A DNA stretch of 64,000 nucleotides, taken from the NCBI GenBank assembly GCA_032622095.1, contig CP136067.1, positions 78,394,705 to 78,458,704 of the forward strand, read 5' to 3'. The notes below the pieces were generated by a model. The model was given only the letters and a program-made list of their open reading frames with translations, had not been told where the DNA came from and searched no databases. Positions within the stretch are counted from its first letter, which is position 1. Each line of letters begins with the position of its first letter. A program made the translations under genes and the position numbers. Positions 34,466 to 44,883 of the stretch are shown here, piece after piece. The stretch is from Siphonodentalium dalli. Its lineage: Eukaryota > Mollusca > Scaphopoda > Gadilida > Siphonodentaliidae.

Positions 34466-35224
34466 TGTCCCCCGTAAAAATTATTTTCGGGGGACTATTT
34501 TAATCAGCTCCGTCCGTCCGTCCGGAGTTATAACTCCAGTAATGATCATCCGATTTGATTGAAACTTGGTATGTAGGTGTCTCAACAAAGAACACAGGTG
34601 CTCTGCAATTCTGGGTTTCTGTTATGGAGTTATTTCCCTTTTTGCAACTTTGTTTTTACTTAGAAAATTTCTCACTTTTTCGGTTTCCGGATGATATCTC
34701 AAGTTTGGATCCTTTAATTGCAAATACCGTTTTTATGTGGATCAGTCATATCAAGATACAGGTTGAGTTCGAATTTTTTCCGAGAGTTATGGACTTTTTT
34801 CGACTTAGAAAATTAAATTTTCTTCTTTTTTCTTTGGTTTCCGGATGATAACTCAAGTTTGGATTGTTTAATTGGAAATTCTGTTTTTTTGTGGGTCGTT
34901 CATATCAAAATACAGGTCAAGTTCGATTTTGAGTTTGATCCAATGATTTTCCCCAGAGTTATGGGCCTTTCGACTTTGAATTGTGTTTTTATAATTTTCT
35001 GTATGAGGGTACCTTCATGGTGTAATCAACTCCTCCTACAGTTTTGATCGTAGGTATTTGAAACTTCAGAGTATTGTTATCCACATATTGCAGATGTGCA
35101 ACATGTATATAGATAACGGAAAAATTATTTTTTTTACGGAATTATTAACCCTTTGGAACATTTCAACATTTTGTTTTAATTTCTTTAACAAAGCGGCATC
35201 GACTTGCCACGTTGTCGGGGGACA
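34466..35224. mobile_element. TGTCCCCCG-ended element with internal tandem units
   Basis: The left end is a 29-bp hairpin (34467-34495, gtcccccg pairing with cgggggac). The right end is gtcgggggacac (35213-35224), inverted to the left end. ccgtccgtccgtccgg follows the left hairpin. Two to three units of about 165 bp share ggatgataactcaagtttgg and gagttatgg. It has the same design as the element at 15665. The ORF at 34555-34848 runs through the units and is not a recognisable protein. Confidence 0.65.
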
Positions 35225-36415
35225 CTGTGGTCGGCCGACCTTTTATATTTTTTAATATGTTTTTCGTGCAATTCAAACTTTTTCGAAGAGAAGGCAAACG
35301 TATAACATATATCCGTCTCGTCACGTTTAATGAGCGGTTTAATCAATATATTTGATCGCAACATGGGCCTTCTACACCCATGGAATCCGTGTCGTCTCTT
35401 CAAAAGTTCCGACGACAGTTACAAACACAGCCGGCTTCATGATTTGTTATATTTAAATTGTGAGATCGGAGGTCAATTGACATGTTGACAAATTTTATCG
35501 CATATAGCTCAACACGACATGTTTAAATATAGAATACAGGTGATATAAGCATTTATCACATATTTAGCCCCTAAACCCGGCTTCATATGTTTAGTAAGAC
35601 ACACGCGTAATATCGGCACGCGCGGTGACGCAAGAGCTTAGCGCAATGGTGTTGATGTCCATGCCGGAACTTTGTTATTATGTTAATTGGAATATAATTA
35701 TGATATTCGATTTGTTTTAGGTTATTTAGTGTTGACTGTGAGCTATACATTGGTGATAAGGGCGGTCGAACAATTTTGTCAACATGAAAAGACACATTTA
35801 AAATGGAACTATATTTTGTTCTTGAAGGTGTCTTTACTTCCTCGTTGGTTGTGATAAGGTAATCAATATTATTTTGTTTTAACCCCAGCCGTTTCGAGAT
35901 CGTTTTTGTGGCCAAAATGTTGATTGTGATAAAATGGATCTCAAATTCGTCGCAATTATAGACGAAATTATTAACCTTTTCCACTAAATTCGATGCACTA
36001 GGTTAATAGACTTCGTATAGAATTGCGACTCATTAGAGATCCTCGATATATGTACTGAAAATCTCATTGACTCAACGCCGGTGTAACTATAGCCCCAAGC
36101 AACGTTGACCAAATCGTTGAGTAAACTAGTTATATATAGACTCAACAATCGACAACAACCCAATGACTGTACACGAGAGTGGTGTAAATCTTGATTAACT
36201 TTGACTGAAAAATGTAGCTCCCGTTGAGCAATCATCAGTTTTCTGAGTCAGGAAAAGGTGCACGATATGAGTTGGCTGGGGATATGTGTTGGGGTATACT
36301 CGAAACTGACCGGGTTCATATACCAAGAATGAGCAACATAATTGGAAATATCGGGAAATTAATGACGTATATATACGTCATCGCATATATATAACATATA
36401 AATAGAGGATCTACA
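35225..36415. other. No recognised gene; one unassigned 133-codon ORF
   Basis: The minus-strand ORF at 35583-35984 has no motif, transmembrane pattern or family resemblance I can see. It is long for this base composition but unsupported. Nothing else recognised. Confidence 0.35.
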
Positions 36416-36530
36416 ACGAGTCCCCATGCAGCTTATAGCGGAATTTACAAAACGAGTCCCCATGCAGCTTATAGCGGAATTTACAAAACGAGTCCCCATG
36501 CAGCGTATAGCGGAATTTACAAAACGAGTC
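36416..36530. repeat. 36-bp tandem repeat, three copies plus a partial
   Basis: The unit acgagtccccatgcagctta followed by tagcggaatttacaaa starts at 36416, 36452 and 36488, with a 7-base partial at 36524. Copies are identical except for one t/g change in the third. Confidence 0.97.
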
Positions 36531-37638
36531 CAGTAAATTAGGTCTGAACTGAGCCTTTATTTATTACTTGATCCAAAACTTCGCCAAAACCTACATAAAT
36601 CAACAAATGGGACGCAAAACTAACATCGGCTTCTATAAGTCATGCGATGACGATTCCCATTTGGCGTATATTTAATGGCGTATATTTAATGAAATAACTT
36701 TTCAAACTCTTCATTCATTATGGAAAAATATTGGAAGCCATAGTATTTTGGAAAGCGTACGGAATGTAAAAAGACGACAAACCGGAAGTCAAAGGTCACC
36801 TGACACTATTTCCTGTTATTAAACGAACGTTTAGTATCACAATTTATAGAATGGGTTTATTGAATGGAATAGGGGTAGGATCATGTAATAAATGTATATT
36901 TCGTGTAATTATCGACATATTTTGTCTCAACTACCAAATCATATATTATATACACAATGTTTTGACTTCAACAGAGCCGTTTCCGTTCAAAAGAGTCGGG
37001 TCTGTTCAAAGTCAGTCGTATTCTTCATGCCTCGAATTTTGATGCAGTATTTTATCACATGTGTTTCGTGCCAGTTATGAAACAAATAAAGGTCGAAAAA
37101 TACAAGAAATACTGTTCTCCAAAATCCTATCAATGCACTACAAATATTAGTCATCCATGCACAAGGGAACAAATAAAGTGCCCCCTCCATGTATATATAG
37201 AACCCACAGTGACCGAGAACATTACATATTTACTTATATCACATGAAACCCCTATTGTATCATTTAAAAAGTCCTTACATTTCCGTGTGCTGTATATACA
37301 TATCACTTGGCAGCGCCAACAAAATGACCGCGCCACGTCTTTGCATTGATTGAGGCGGATTAATACTCTTTCGAAAAGCCGTGCACAACACCAACTCCAG
37401 ACAATGCAAAATGATTACTTTGTTTAATAAAGTTAAACTATTGTCTAACTTCGTTGCATAAAGAAAATAGACTATATTTTCTGTCGCCAGCTACACAGCG
37501 CGCAATTGTCGTAATACTCGTATACGATTGTGAAGCATCTCAGCCAACGCTGTAAATGTATGTATTTTTCAGCTTCTTTTAAGGATATTGATTTGTTAAA
37601 AAGGCATAAAGCTCTAGTTTTTTTCATGTGATCTAAAA
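36531..37638. other. No recognisable gene
   Basis: Overlapping short ORFs on both strands around 36850-37350 show no family features. Confidence 0.4.
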
Positions 37639-37787
37639 GATCTTCAACTCGTTATGTTGGGATATAATATTTTATGAAACTCGTTTGATAAATTTGAGTC
37701 ACAACTCGACTGCGACTCGTTGTGAATCAAATTTATTAAACTCGTTTTATAAAATCGCATATATCCCAACATAACGAGTTGGAGATC
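37639..37787. repeat. Long hairpin, about 70-bp arms
   Basis: The left arm starts gatcttcaactcgttatgtt and the right arm ends aacataacgagttggagatc, pairing almost throughout around a short centre near 37710. The sequence is unrelated to the hairpins at 31268 and 47262. Likely a hairpin-type MITE. Confidence 0.9.
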
Positions 37788-37869
37788 CTCTATATATACT
37801 TGTACTTATATATTATACTTGTACTGTTTTCTTCTGATGACATGAAGTAAACGACTTTCGATGCATATA

Positions 37870-38180
37870 TATTTTGTTTTAAACCCGGCACATATATCAA
37901 CCAGCATGGGAACATGCGCACCTGCGATTTTCAGTTCAGTCTGACTCATTTTGGCGGAGTTATTGCCCTTTTTCGACATAGAATCGTACATCATGGGACG
38001 CATCTTTTCTCCGAGCCTGTATTCCGTTATTTTCCTGTCAATTGTTTTTAAACTCGGCACAGATATCAAACAACATTGGAACGTGCGCACCTGCAATCTT
38101 GAGTTAGGTCGGACTCATTTTGGCGGAGTTATTGTCTGTCCTTTTCCGACATAGAATTGCACATCCCGGGACGCATCTTT
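37870..38180. repeat. Tandem family with ggcggagttattgcc blocks
   Basis: Two units of about 180 bp (near 37880-37985 and 38045-38150) share aacccggcacatatatcaac-like starts, actcattttggcggagttat, and catagaat with gacgcatctttt blocks. A third unit lies at 43130-43240. The gagttat blocks recall those inside the TCCCCCG-ended elements, so these may be remnants of that group. Confidence 0.55.
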
Positions 38181-38192
38181 TGTCCGAATGCC

Positions 38193-38308
38193 GGACGTTT
38201 CCGCACCTGGACGTTTCGGCACCCGGACGTTTCGGCACCCGGTTTTGTGGTTCGGCACCTGGACGTTTCGGCACACTATTGTTCGGCACTTCGGACGTTT
38301 CGGCACCT
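38193..38308. repeat. 16-bp minisatellite (ggacgtttcggcacc)
   Basis: Units starting ggacgttt lie at 38193, 38209, 38225, 38261 and 38293, with degenerate ones between. GC-rich compared with its surroundings. Apparent ORFs across it on both strands are artefacts. Confidence 0.9.
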
Positions 38309-38801
38309 GATAATTTTCGGACCAACGAAACTACCGGTGATGAATATAAATGCATTCTTTATTTCAATAAAATCTTATAATTATATTATTACTAATCATA
38401 CACACTACGAAACGGTAAGCTGCGGTCCCGAAGTGCTTACTAAGCGATATAGCATTGTACATCCTGATAATTGAGGCAATAAAGAGCGTTTGCCTTACTT
38501 CTGTTCGAACTGTTGAAATTACTGATAACGTATTACTTATCTGAGCTTCCTCGTGGTATAGACGGTCGGCGTATTAGCATAACAAGTTAATTAGTATTAT
38601 ATGAATGTATCTACGGTTTTTTTTAAATTACAAGATTTATATGCATATTCTTCCATGCAGACATGCGCCTATTGATCGAAATCGAAAACGTACACCAATT
38701 TTAATAAAACCCAGAGAGGTGGCTTAATTCCTGGGAGGATTTCTTCATTATATTATTAGTAACGATAACACTACCTGATTACAAAACGAATTTGACAATG
38801 A

Positions 38802-38820
38802 CCGCTGACATAACAAATTA
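38802..38820. repeat. 19-bp target-site duplication, left
   Basis: ccgctgacataacaaatta, identical to 42828-42846. The true duplication may be 16-19 bp, because ccg could belong to the element. Confidence 0.9.
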
Positions 38821-39334
38821 TATATATATCTTTATTGCCTCCAGTATTGAAGATTTAACAAGACATAGTATACATGAATGTAACATAAATACATTTAGCA
38901 ATCAAGAAGTAATGAAAAGACAGACAAGAGAACAAACTACCGAGGAAAAGAATACCATTCTAATTGTATGTACACGAACACGAGCTTACATATCACATCA
39001 ACAGAAAACACACACCCTCTCGACCACACCCGTACGCATATACAATCTAACACATGGCGCAGACACAAACACAACCGTACATACATACGTTATGATGCAC
39101 TGTCACAACAGCACACCATAAGCAGGTGCATACAATTACAAAAGGAACTCTAGTTGGAGTTGGATTCGCTTAGAAGAATCTCTCTCCCCAAAGAGTCAGC
39201 AAACGCAATGCCCTTGCTCGACAATAGCTCCCCTATAAATGTATGCACCCATTAAGTGGAATAGACTATATGTAGGATGATGTTGCGACAGTGCAAACGC
39301 TAGCGCAAGAAAACATATACACACACGTATACAC

Positions 39335-39373
<39 letters not shown>

Positions 39374-42300
39374 ATCACACCCTCATATACACATACCTAT
39401 GCATACATATATATATATAATGATTTATTAATTTATTCATGTTTATTTAATTTGTCGTCTTCGGATTTTATGGACAGGACAGAATGTGGTACATTTAAGT
39501 ACGACTTATGGTGAACACCCGTAACGTTCAAACTTCAAAGATCAAAGGTTGTTTAACACAAACCGTCATGCGTAGTGGCTGAGAGTTCGACATAGCGCCT
39601 CCAAATTAAGTTTGTGTGAAGAACAATGAATCTCGTAAACTTTGATGTATCCTCAACTTGCTCAAGAAATGTGAATATATCACGTGGAAGATGTGTGAGA
39701 TGGAGCAATACGAGGTCGCTGTTGCTGAGACTCGTGGCCCATACGAATAGCGGTATGCCGAAACGATCAATCATCTGGTACCACATTTCGTTTCTGTGGG
39801 AATGCATAAGTGGGCTACTGCATGAGATAAGTGCGTGCTCGATAATATCAGAGTGTGACTGACAGCATAATGTGCATGTGTTTTGTTGAGAGAATGCGCT
39901 TCCTGCGATGAGCTGACCGACTGTGATAAATGCAATCTTATGCATAGGGTATTTACGACATGTTCTCCATAAGTGACACATAGTAGGGTTTGGTTGAATT
40001 TCTCGAAAACGCGCAAATGAAGTGTCACAATTTGTTCTCTCTGTCCATTTCTGTACGCATTTGTCGTTAATCGCGGTTTTTGTAATGCGTTTCCATTCGG
40101 ATTTCAGAGGAAATGAGCAGAAATGAGCATACTGATGCATATGCTCGGATAGGTTGTATTCAACAAGAGTGTTGTTAATGTCGCTGATGAAGGAATTTGG
40201 GTTTTCCAGTTGTCCCGTGAAGTACATGTGAAGTCTTGTGACAAAAATTTCCTTGCAAGCTTTGCCAGGAGGCATACGGCATAGGCTTCCAAACAAATTG
40301 AGTTTCCTGGCATCAATCAATGACTTGATAGGATGGATGCCAAGCATCCCCAAAACGATATCAGTGCGAGCACGTACAGGAAGTCCCTGGATATGCTTGA
40401 GGCAGAAGCGATGAATTTTCTCAAGAGTTGACCAATGGGTTTCTGATAGACCACACAATAGTTCAGATCCGTATAGACCCTTTGGAATAATTATGGATCT
40501 GTAAAGAGTTTCGCAACTTTGAGGGGTGATTCCACCTGCATACATACCAGCATTGCTCAGCATGAAGTAGGTGGATCTTATTTTGTTGACAATACAGTCG
40601 ATGAACTCACGAGCGAAGTCGCTTCTATGCAACGTTATGCCAAGATGGGTTATGTGATCAGTTTCGTCTACATACCCGTCACCAAGTTTCCATCTCCTTG
40701 GATGCACAGGCAGATTCTTCACTTTTTCATTGAATACAATGGTTTTACATTTCTGTGCGTTGTATGTAAACCGCCACAATCGGCTATACATTGTGCAAAT
40801 ATCACAGAGGCGTTGTAGGCCCACGTTTGTGAGCGAAAAAAGCGTCATATCATCCGCTTGAGTTGGCGACGCGCAGTTTGTGGAGACAATCCGAAGACCA
40901 TAGTTCGATGCCTCGAGTTCATATAACAGATCATCTATATACAACATGTATAAAAGAGGGGATAAAATTCCCCCTTGTCGCGTCCCTTGTAGTATTTTGA
41001 TTTCCCTTGACATTGATTTACCATAATTGACGAAGCACGAAAAGCCCGACAACATCTCCCGTAGTATGAACCATATATGTCCACGGAAACCACGATTGTA
41101 AAGTTTGATCAATAGGCCGTCTAACCACACAGTATCAAAGGCTTTACGGACATCTAGGAAACATGCATACAGCTTACTATTCTGCTCTGATGTGTAATTG
41201 ATGCATTCGCTAACAACATATGATGACATTAAGCAACTTATTTCTTTCTGGAACCCGTTCTGAAGGGGGTGAACTTTAACGAGATATGGTGTATTAATTT
41301 CGAAGCGATTGAGCAGAACCTTTTCCAGGAGCTTATAGAATATGGGTAAGAGTGTAATTGCTCTGTAGCTATCGAACTTGTTCTTTGGTTTGTCTCCACC
41401 CTTATGCAAGGAAATCATTAATCCCGTCTTGGCCATTTTTGGAACATGTCTGAGTTTCAACATCATAGACAGCATGTATGCTGTGCAGTTGAGCAATGTA
41501 TCGCCACCATGTACCACATGCTCATAGCATATGCGGTCGGGACCTGGGGCTTTCCCCTTTTTGGCATTACTAATAGCGTTATTGAGCTCTCTGTGTGATA
41601 TCTCATAAATGAGAGATTGGTCTACTTTAGAAGGTGACTTATGTTCAGAAATATCTGCAATCAAAAGTTGTATCTTCTCCAGATGTTCTGAATCGAAAGT
41701 GGGCGATTGTAGAGGTGAATATAGTTGTTCATAGTAATCTGCCCATGCAGCGGTGATGTCCGACGTATTCCGGATTATTTTGCCATTTACATTGAATAAT
41801 TTACTATCCGGTTTTGATTTCGATCTTTTGTTGTTAAAGAGCTTGAAAAAGAGACCCTGGTCTAACTCAGCTGAATTATCAATTTGTTCATTTTGAGCAG
41901 ACATGTATTGCCCATTACATTTGCGAAGTTCGCGGCGAAATTTGCGTTTAGCTTCTTTATAGTTGCCGTAGCTGATATTTACAATACCTCTCGGTCTCCC
42001 TTCTTCTAGCCATCTATTTCTAGTATTGCGCATTTCGCAGTGGAGTGATTCCAAAGAGTCGTTCCAATACGGTTTGGCGAAAGATTTGAAAGACTTTTTT
42101 GGTATGTGCTGCGTTGTAGCTTTGTTTATCGCACGAACAACAGAATCGTAGTACGAATCGAGATCATCGATGTCAGATATGGCAAAGTTCGGAAGACTGT
42201 CCTGCACGGCGGTTTGATAAGCATTGATTAAGTCTTCCGAGGCAGTGAACTTTTTCCAATTGCATGCTGAAATTTGGTTTTCTGAGCGACCCATTTTATT

Positions 42301-42829
42301 ATTATGTGGGTAATTTATGACCATTTTAATTGGCCTATGATTAGAGACATCCAGTGAATCGTCGTCGATGATTTCGATTTTCTGTACTAGGTACGATTCT
42401 TCCTCGGGAATGAGGATGTGGTCTATCATGGTACCTGGTCCACCATCGGTGGGTACGTATGTCGCAGAAGGCCCAATACAAGCGTCAGTATTGTTGACAG
42501 ACACCAGTGATTTTTGTGAGATAAGTTTGGATAAACTTCTATTTCTGGCATCCGATCTCTGTACACTGCCGTTAAAGTCACCCATCACAATGACGTGCCC
42601 TATTTCTGTGTACATATCGATAAGGTCTTGCACACGATTTATATAGTCTCTATACATTGTGACTGGGTAATTGCTGGAAGGGAGGTACACCTGAAAGATG
42701 TATACATACTGTGATTCTGATATCTGTATTTGAATGCCACAAATGCGATCGTCGTCGTATTGGATGACTGAAACGGCACTGTCCAAACTAGCATGCCATA
42801 TAATGGCAACTCCGCCTTTCGGCCTTCCC
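38821..42829 (-). mobile_element. 5'-truncated LINE (APE-type non-LTR retrotransposon)
   Basis: About 4.0 kb on the minus strand between perfect 19-bp direct repeats. The 3' end has an AATAAA signal (caataaagatatatatata on the minus strand) directly before the target duplication. The 3' UTR (38821-39552) includes an (AC)n run at about 39338-39372. The 5' end is cut inside the endonuclease domain. Perfect duplications and an unbroken ORF imply recent insertion. Clade is uncertain: the single APE-RT-Cys/His ORF without an obvious RNase H suits the Jockey/CR1/I-like groups. Confidence 0.93.
39338..39372. repeat. (AC)n microsatellite in LINE 3' UTR
   Basis: About 17 AC units in the 3' UTR of the LINE. 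The older LINE copy has no such run at the matching place. Confidence 0.95.
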
Positions 42830-42837
42830 GCTGACAT
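39553..42837 (-). CDS. LINE ORF2-like protein: truncated APE endonuclease, reverse transcriptase, Cys/His C-terminus
   Basis: An unbroken 1094-codon ORF. The first three residues (MSA) come from the target-site duplication; LINE sequence begins near residue 4, so the ATG is not the native start. Residues 4-175 are the C-terminal part of an APE-type endonuclease, with GDFN (86-89), IDH (138-140) and SNHRP (165-169); the upstream catalytic Asn and Glu motifs are missing, so nicking activity is unlikely. RT follows: GKAPGPD (428-434), LDVRKAFD (561-568), QGTRQGGILSP (617-627) and QADD (660-663), where most LINEs have Y/FADD. A Cys-x2-Cys...His...Cys segment lies at 988-1006. Known function of such proteins is target-primed reverse transcription of the element RNA in the nucleus. 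The 5' end and any ORF1 are absent. Confidence 0.93.
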   Translation of the reverse strand: MSAGRPKGGVAIIWHASLDSAVSVIQYDDDRICGIQIQISESQYVYIFQVYLPSSNYPVTMYRDYINRVQDLIDMYTEIGHVIVMGDFNGSVQRSDARNRSLSKLISQKSLVSVNNTDACIGPSATYVPTDGGPGTMIDHILIPEEESYLVQKIEIIDDDSLDVSNHRPIKMVINYPHNNKMGRSENQISACNWKKFTASEDLINAYQTAVQDSLPNFAISDIDDLDSYYDSVVRAINKATTQHIPKKSFKSFAKPYWNDSLESLHCEMRNTRNRWLEEGRPRGIVNISYGNYKEAKRKFRRELRKCNGQYMSAQNEQIDNSAELDQGLFFKLFNNKRSKSKPDSKLFNVNGKIIRNTSDITAAWADYYEQLYSPLQSPTFDSEHLEKIQLLIADISEHKSPSKVDQSLIYEISHRELNNAISNAKKGKAPGPDRICYEHVVHGGDTLLNCTAYMLSMMLKLRHVPKMAKTGLMISLHKGGDKPKNKFDSYRAITLLPIFYKLLEKVLLNRFEINTPYLVKVHPLQNGFQKEISCLMSSYVVSECINYTSEQNSKLYACFLDVRKAFDTVWLDGLLIKLYNRGFRGHIWFILREMLSGFSCFVNYGKSMSREIKILQGTRQGGILSPLLYMLYIDDLLYELEASNYGLRIVSTNCASPTQADDMTLFSLTNVGLQRLCDICTMYSRLWRFTYNAQKCKTIVFNEKVKNLPVHPRRWKLGDGYVDETDHITHLGITLHRSDFAREFIDCIVNKIRSTYFMLSNAGMYAGGITPQSCETLYRSIIIPKGLYGSELLCGLSETHWSTLEKIHRFCLKHIQGLPVRARTDIVLGMLGIHPIKSLIDARKLNLFGSLCRMPPGKACKEIFVTRLHMYFTGQLENPNSFISDINNTLVEYNLSEHMHQYAHFCSFPLKSEWKRITKTAINDKCVQKWTERTNCDTSFARFREIQPNPTMCHLWRTCRKYPMHKIAFITVGQLIAGSAFSQQNTCTLCCQSHSDIIEHALISCSSPLMHSHRNEMWYQMIDRFGIPLFVWATSLSNSDLVLLHLTHLPRDIFTFLEQVEDTSKFTRFIVLHTNLIWRRYVELSATTHDGLC

Positions 42838-42846
42838 AACAAATTA
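42828..42846. repeat. 19-bp target-site duplication, right
   Basis: Identical to 38802-38820. It supplies the ATG of the downstream minus-strand ORF. Confidence 0.9.
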
Positions 42847-44378
42847 GCACGTATAGTCGGATTATAGTCTTATAAATCATTATTACAATAACACATGTAT
42901 CAACTTATATGGCTCTAATAACAGTCGGTCTCAATATCGTCACCGATTAAAATGTTTGCCACTTAATGTGTGCGGTCTCATATTACAAAGCTATAAAGAC
43001 CACAATGTGTTTATTATACAGCATCGACATTGCGATTGCGAATTTTCATATTCTCGGTGTCAAAACTCAGAGAACGAAGATCATAGTATCTGGAGCCATA
43101 TTTATATAAGATATATATTCCGTCATTTTCCAGTCCATGTTTTTAAAAAAACTTGGCACAGATGTCAACCGGCATGGCACGGCATGGCAATTTTGAGTTC
43201 AGTCGGACTCATTCTGGCGGAGTTATTGCCATTGCTAATGGGGAGAATATTTATTGAAACACTTACTTCAGTGTTACCTTTTTACCTTAGAGATGCGTAT
43301 CTATGGCGAGATGCGAATCGGACGTGTGTGTCCCAGATGGTTTTCGGAAGATATCTTAATTCATAATCAATTAAATAAATCATATTCATGCTGCATTTGA
43401 GCTTAATGATAAGTGACACATATCATTTTCAATATGGTTGCTGTCCGCCAACGTTTGCGCATGCATGTTATATGGTTCTCGACGACCTATATAGAATTTG
43501 CTGATTATTTTGGTCCTCATAAGGTACATGTATTTCTAGTTATTGTGGTGTTCGATAATTTGATAAATTTGGTGAATTGACTGTTCAAATGAAATACATG
43601 TGCATGGGTTAAGTTTGAAATTGTGCTCTCCGATTTGCATATTAATTTTTATATTCGAATGACAAATTCAGTTACTACATGTATAAGGTATGTTACCTGC
43701 TAATAAACGACGGGAAGGGGGTGATGAGACCCTATATTTACTGTGAAATTTGCTTCGGTTCTTTTTTGTTAGACCAAAGATATAATTTTCCACACTTGCT
43801 CAATTTTTGGACTGAAGTGGTCATCAGTTGAAGAACATTTTCCAATCATATAGGTAGCCCCGTGTTGGAAAGCGTGAGGTCCTTGTTGTTGGAATATTCT
43901 AACCCAATTGGGTGAAAATATAAGTTGGGAATTCTAACATATGCAGGCCAAGTCAGGCTCTGAGTTTGATGTTCGTGTTATATGGCATTTTATTGACATG
44001 GAAAAGTATAGAGTGTGTCGCTCAATATATGCTAGTATTTGTTACACGCGAAGGCCAACCTATATATAGCGGGGAGCGACATCGTTTGATTAAACTCAAA
44101 TGGTCGGACATCTGATCCGGTCAGCGATGCTTGGCACGAATTCGAGCGATATATATATGGTATAAACAGGGTTAGTTTAAACATATTTTATTGCTATATA
44201 TTCATGTATATATACATTTCACTCTTCAGAAATTGGAGGACAATAAAGGTATATATATATATATAGACAAGGCGAATATATAGTTGGTGTATTTATAATG
44301 TGTATACTATTGAAGCGGGTTGGACAACGGTGGGGCGTTGTATGAAGAGCAATAATCTGCGATGCCATTTAGTCCATT
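42847..44378. other. No gene; one unit of the ggcggagttattgcc family
   Basis: The unit at 43120-43240 (ttggcacagatgtcaaccgg, ggcggagttattgcc) matches those at 37880-38150. The ORF at 42956-43366 (136 codons, plus) spans that repeat and has no recognisable domain. Confidence 0.45.
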
Positions 44379-44883
44379 TTATATATATATATGCTTCAGT
44401 GAGATCTTGATTACTGCATGGTTACTGAGGGGGCGTGATAAGACTAAGATAAGTACTGGATTAATGGTCTGATGTGTGGTGGGAGTTGTGGCCAGGTCGG
44501 GCGGTGCCTCACTAAACAAAGTATAATGCGGCAAACAAACACAAAAATAAATTATTTCAGTTAGTGAAACAAAGAAATTTATATATTGGGTAACTCCCAT
44601 ACATGTATGTAATTTTGTTTTGTATTATATTTTGTAATAAGTAAGCAGTTTTGTATAGTAAGACAGATCCAAGTCCAATGTATTTATGAACGGCCATGAA
44701 CATTTCAGTATTATCGCGGTCACTAATTAAGGGGTTTCCTATTACTAAGTTTTCCAGGGTTATATTGCCAAATTGTATCAAATAATCGAATAGTTTCTGT
44801 CTTATTTGTGAATAATAAACACATTTAAAGAAGTAGTGATAAACAGGGTTGTAAGTGGACGGGTCAGGTTGGTAACTTACCAA
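44379..44883 (-). pseudogene. Relic of a second LINE type, C-terminal end of polyprotein
   Basis: The minus-strand frame 44557-44883 contains YHYFFKCVYYSQIRQKLFDY, then LENLVIGNPLISDRDNTEMF and AVHKYI. This is the pattern of the H-x-(F)-x-C-x2-Y...R...L segment and following I...V..YI motif at the very C-terminus of Jockey/CR1/RTE-like reverse transcriptases. RT is absent; only about 100 residues and a 3' UTR remain, ending near an (AT)n run at about 44380. The sequence differs from the LINE at 38.8 kb, so it is another family. Could be overcalled, as it rests on one motif region. Confidence 0.55.

Noticed and set aside
35583-35984. 133-codon minus-strand ORF as a gene
   Set aside because: No motif, no conserved feature, no splice context; could be chance in a long non-coding stretch.
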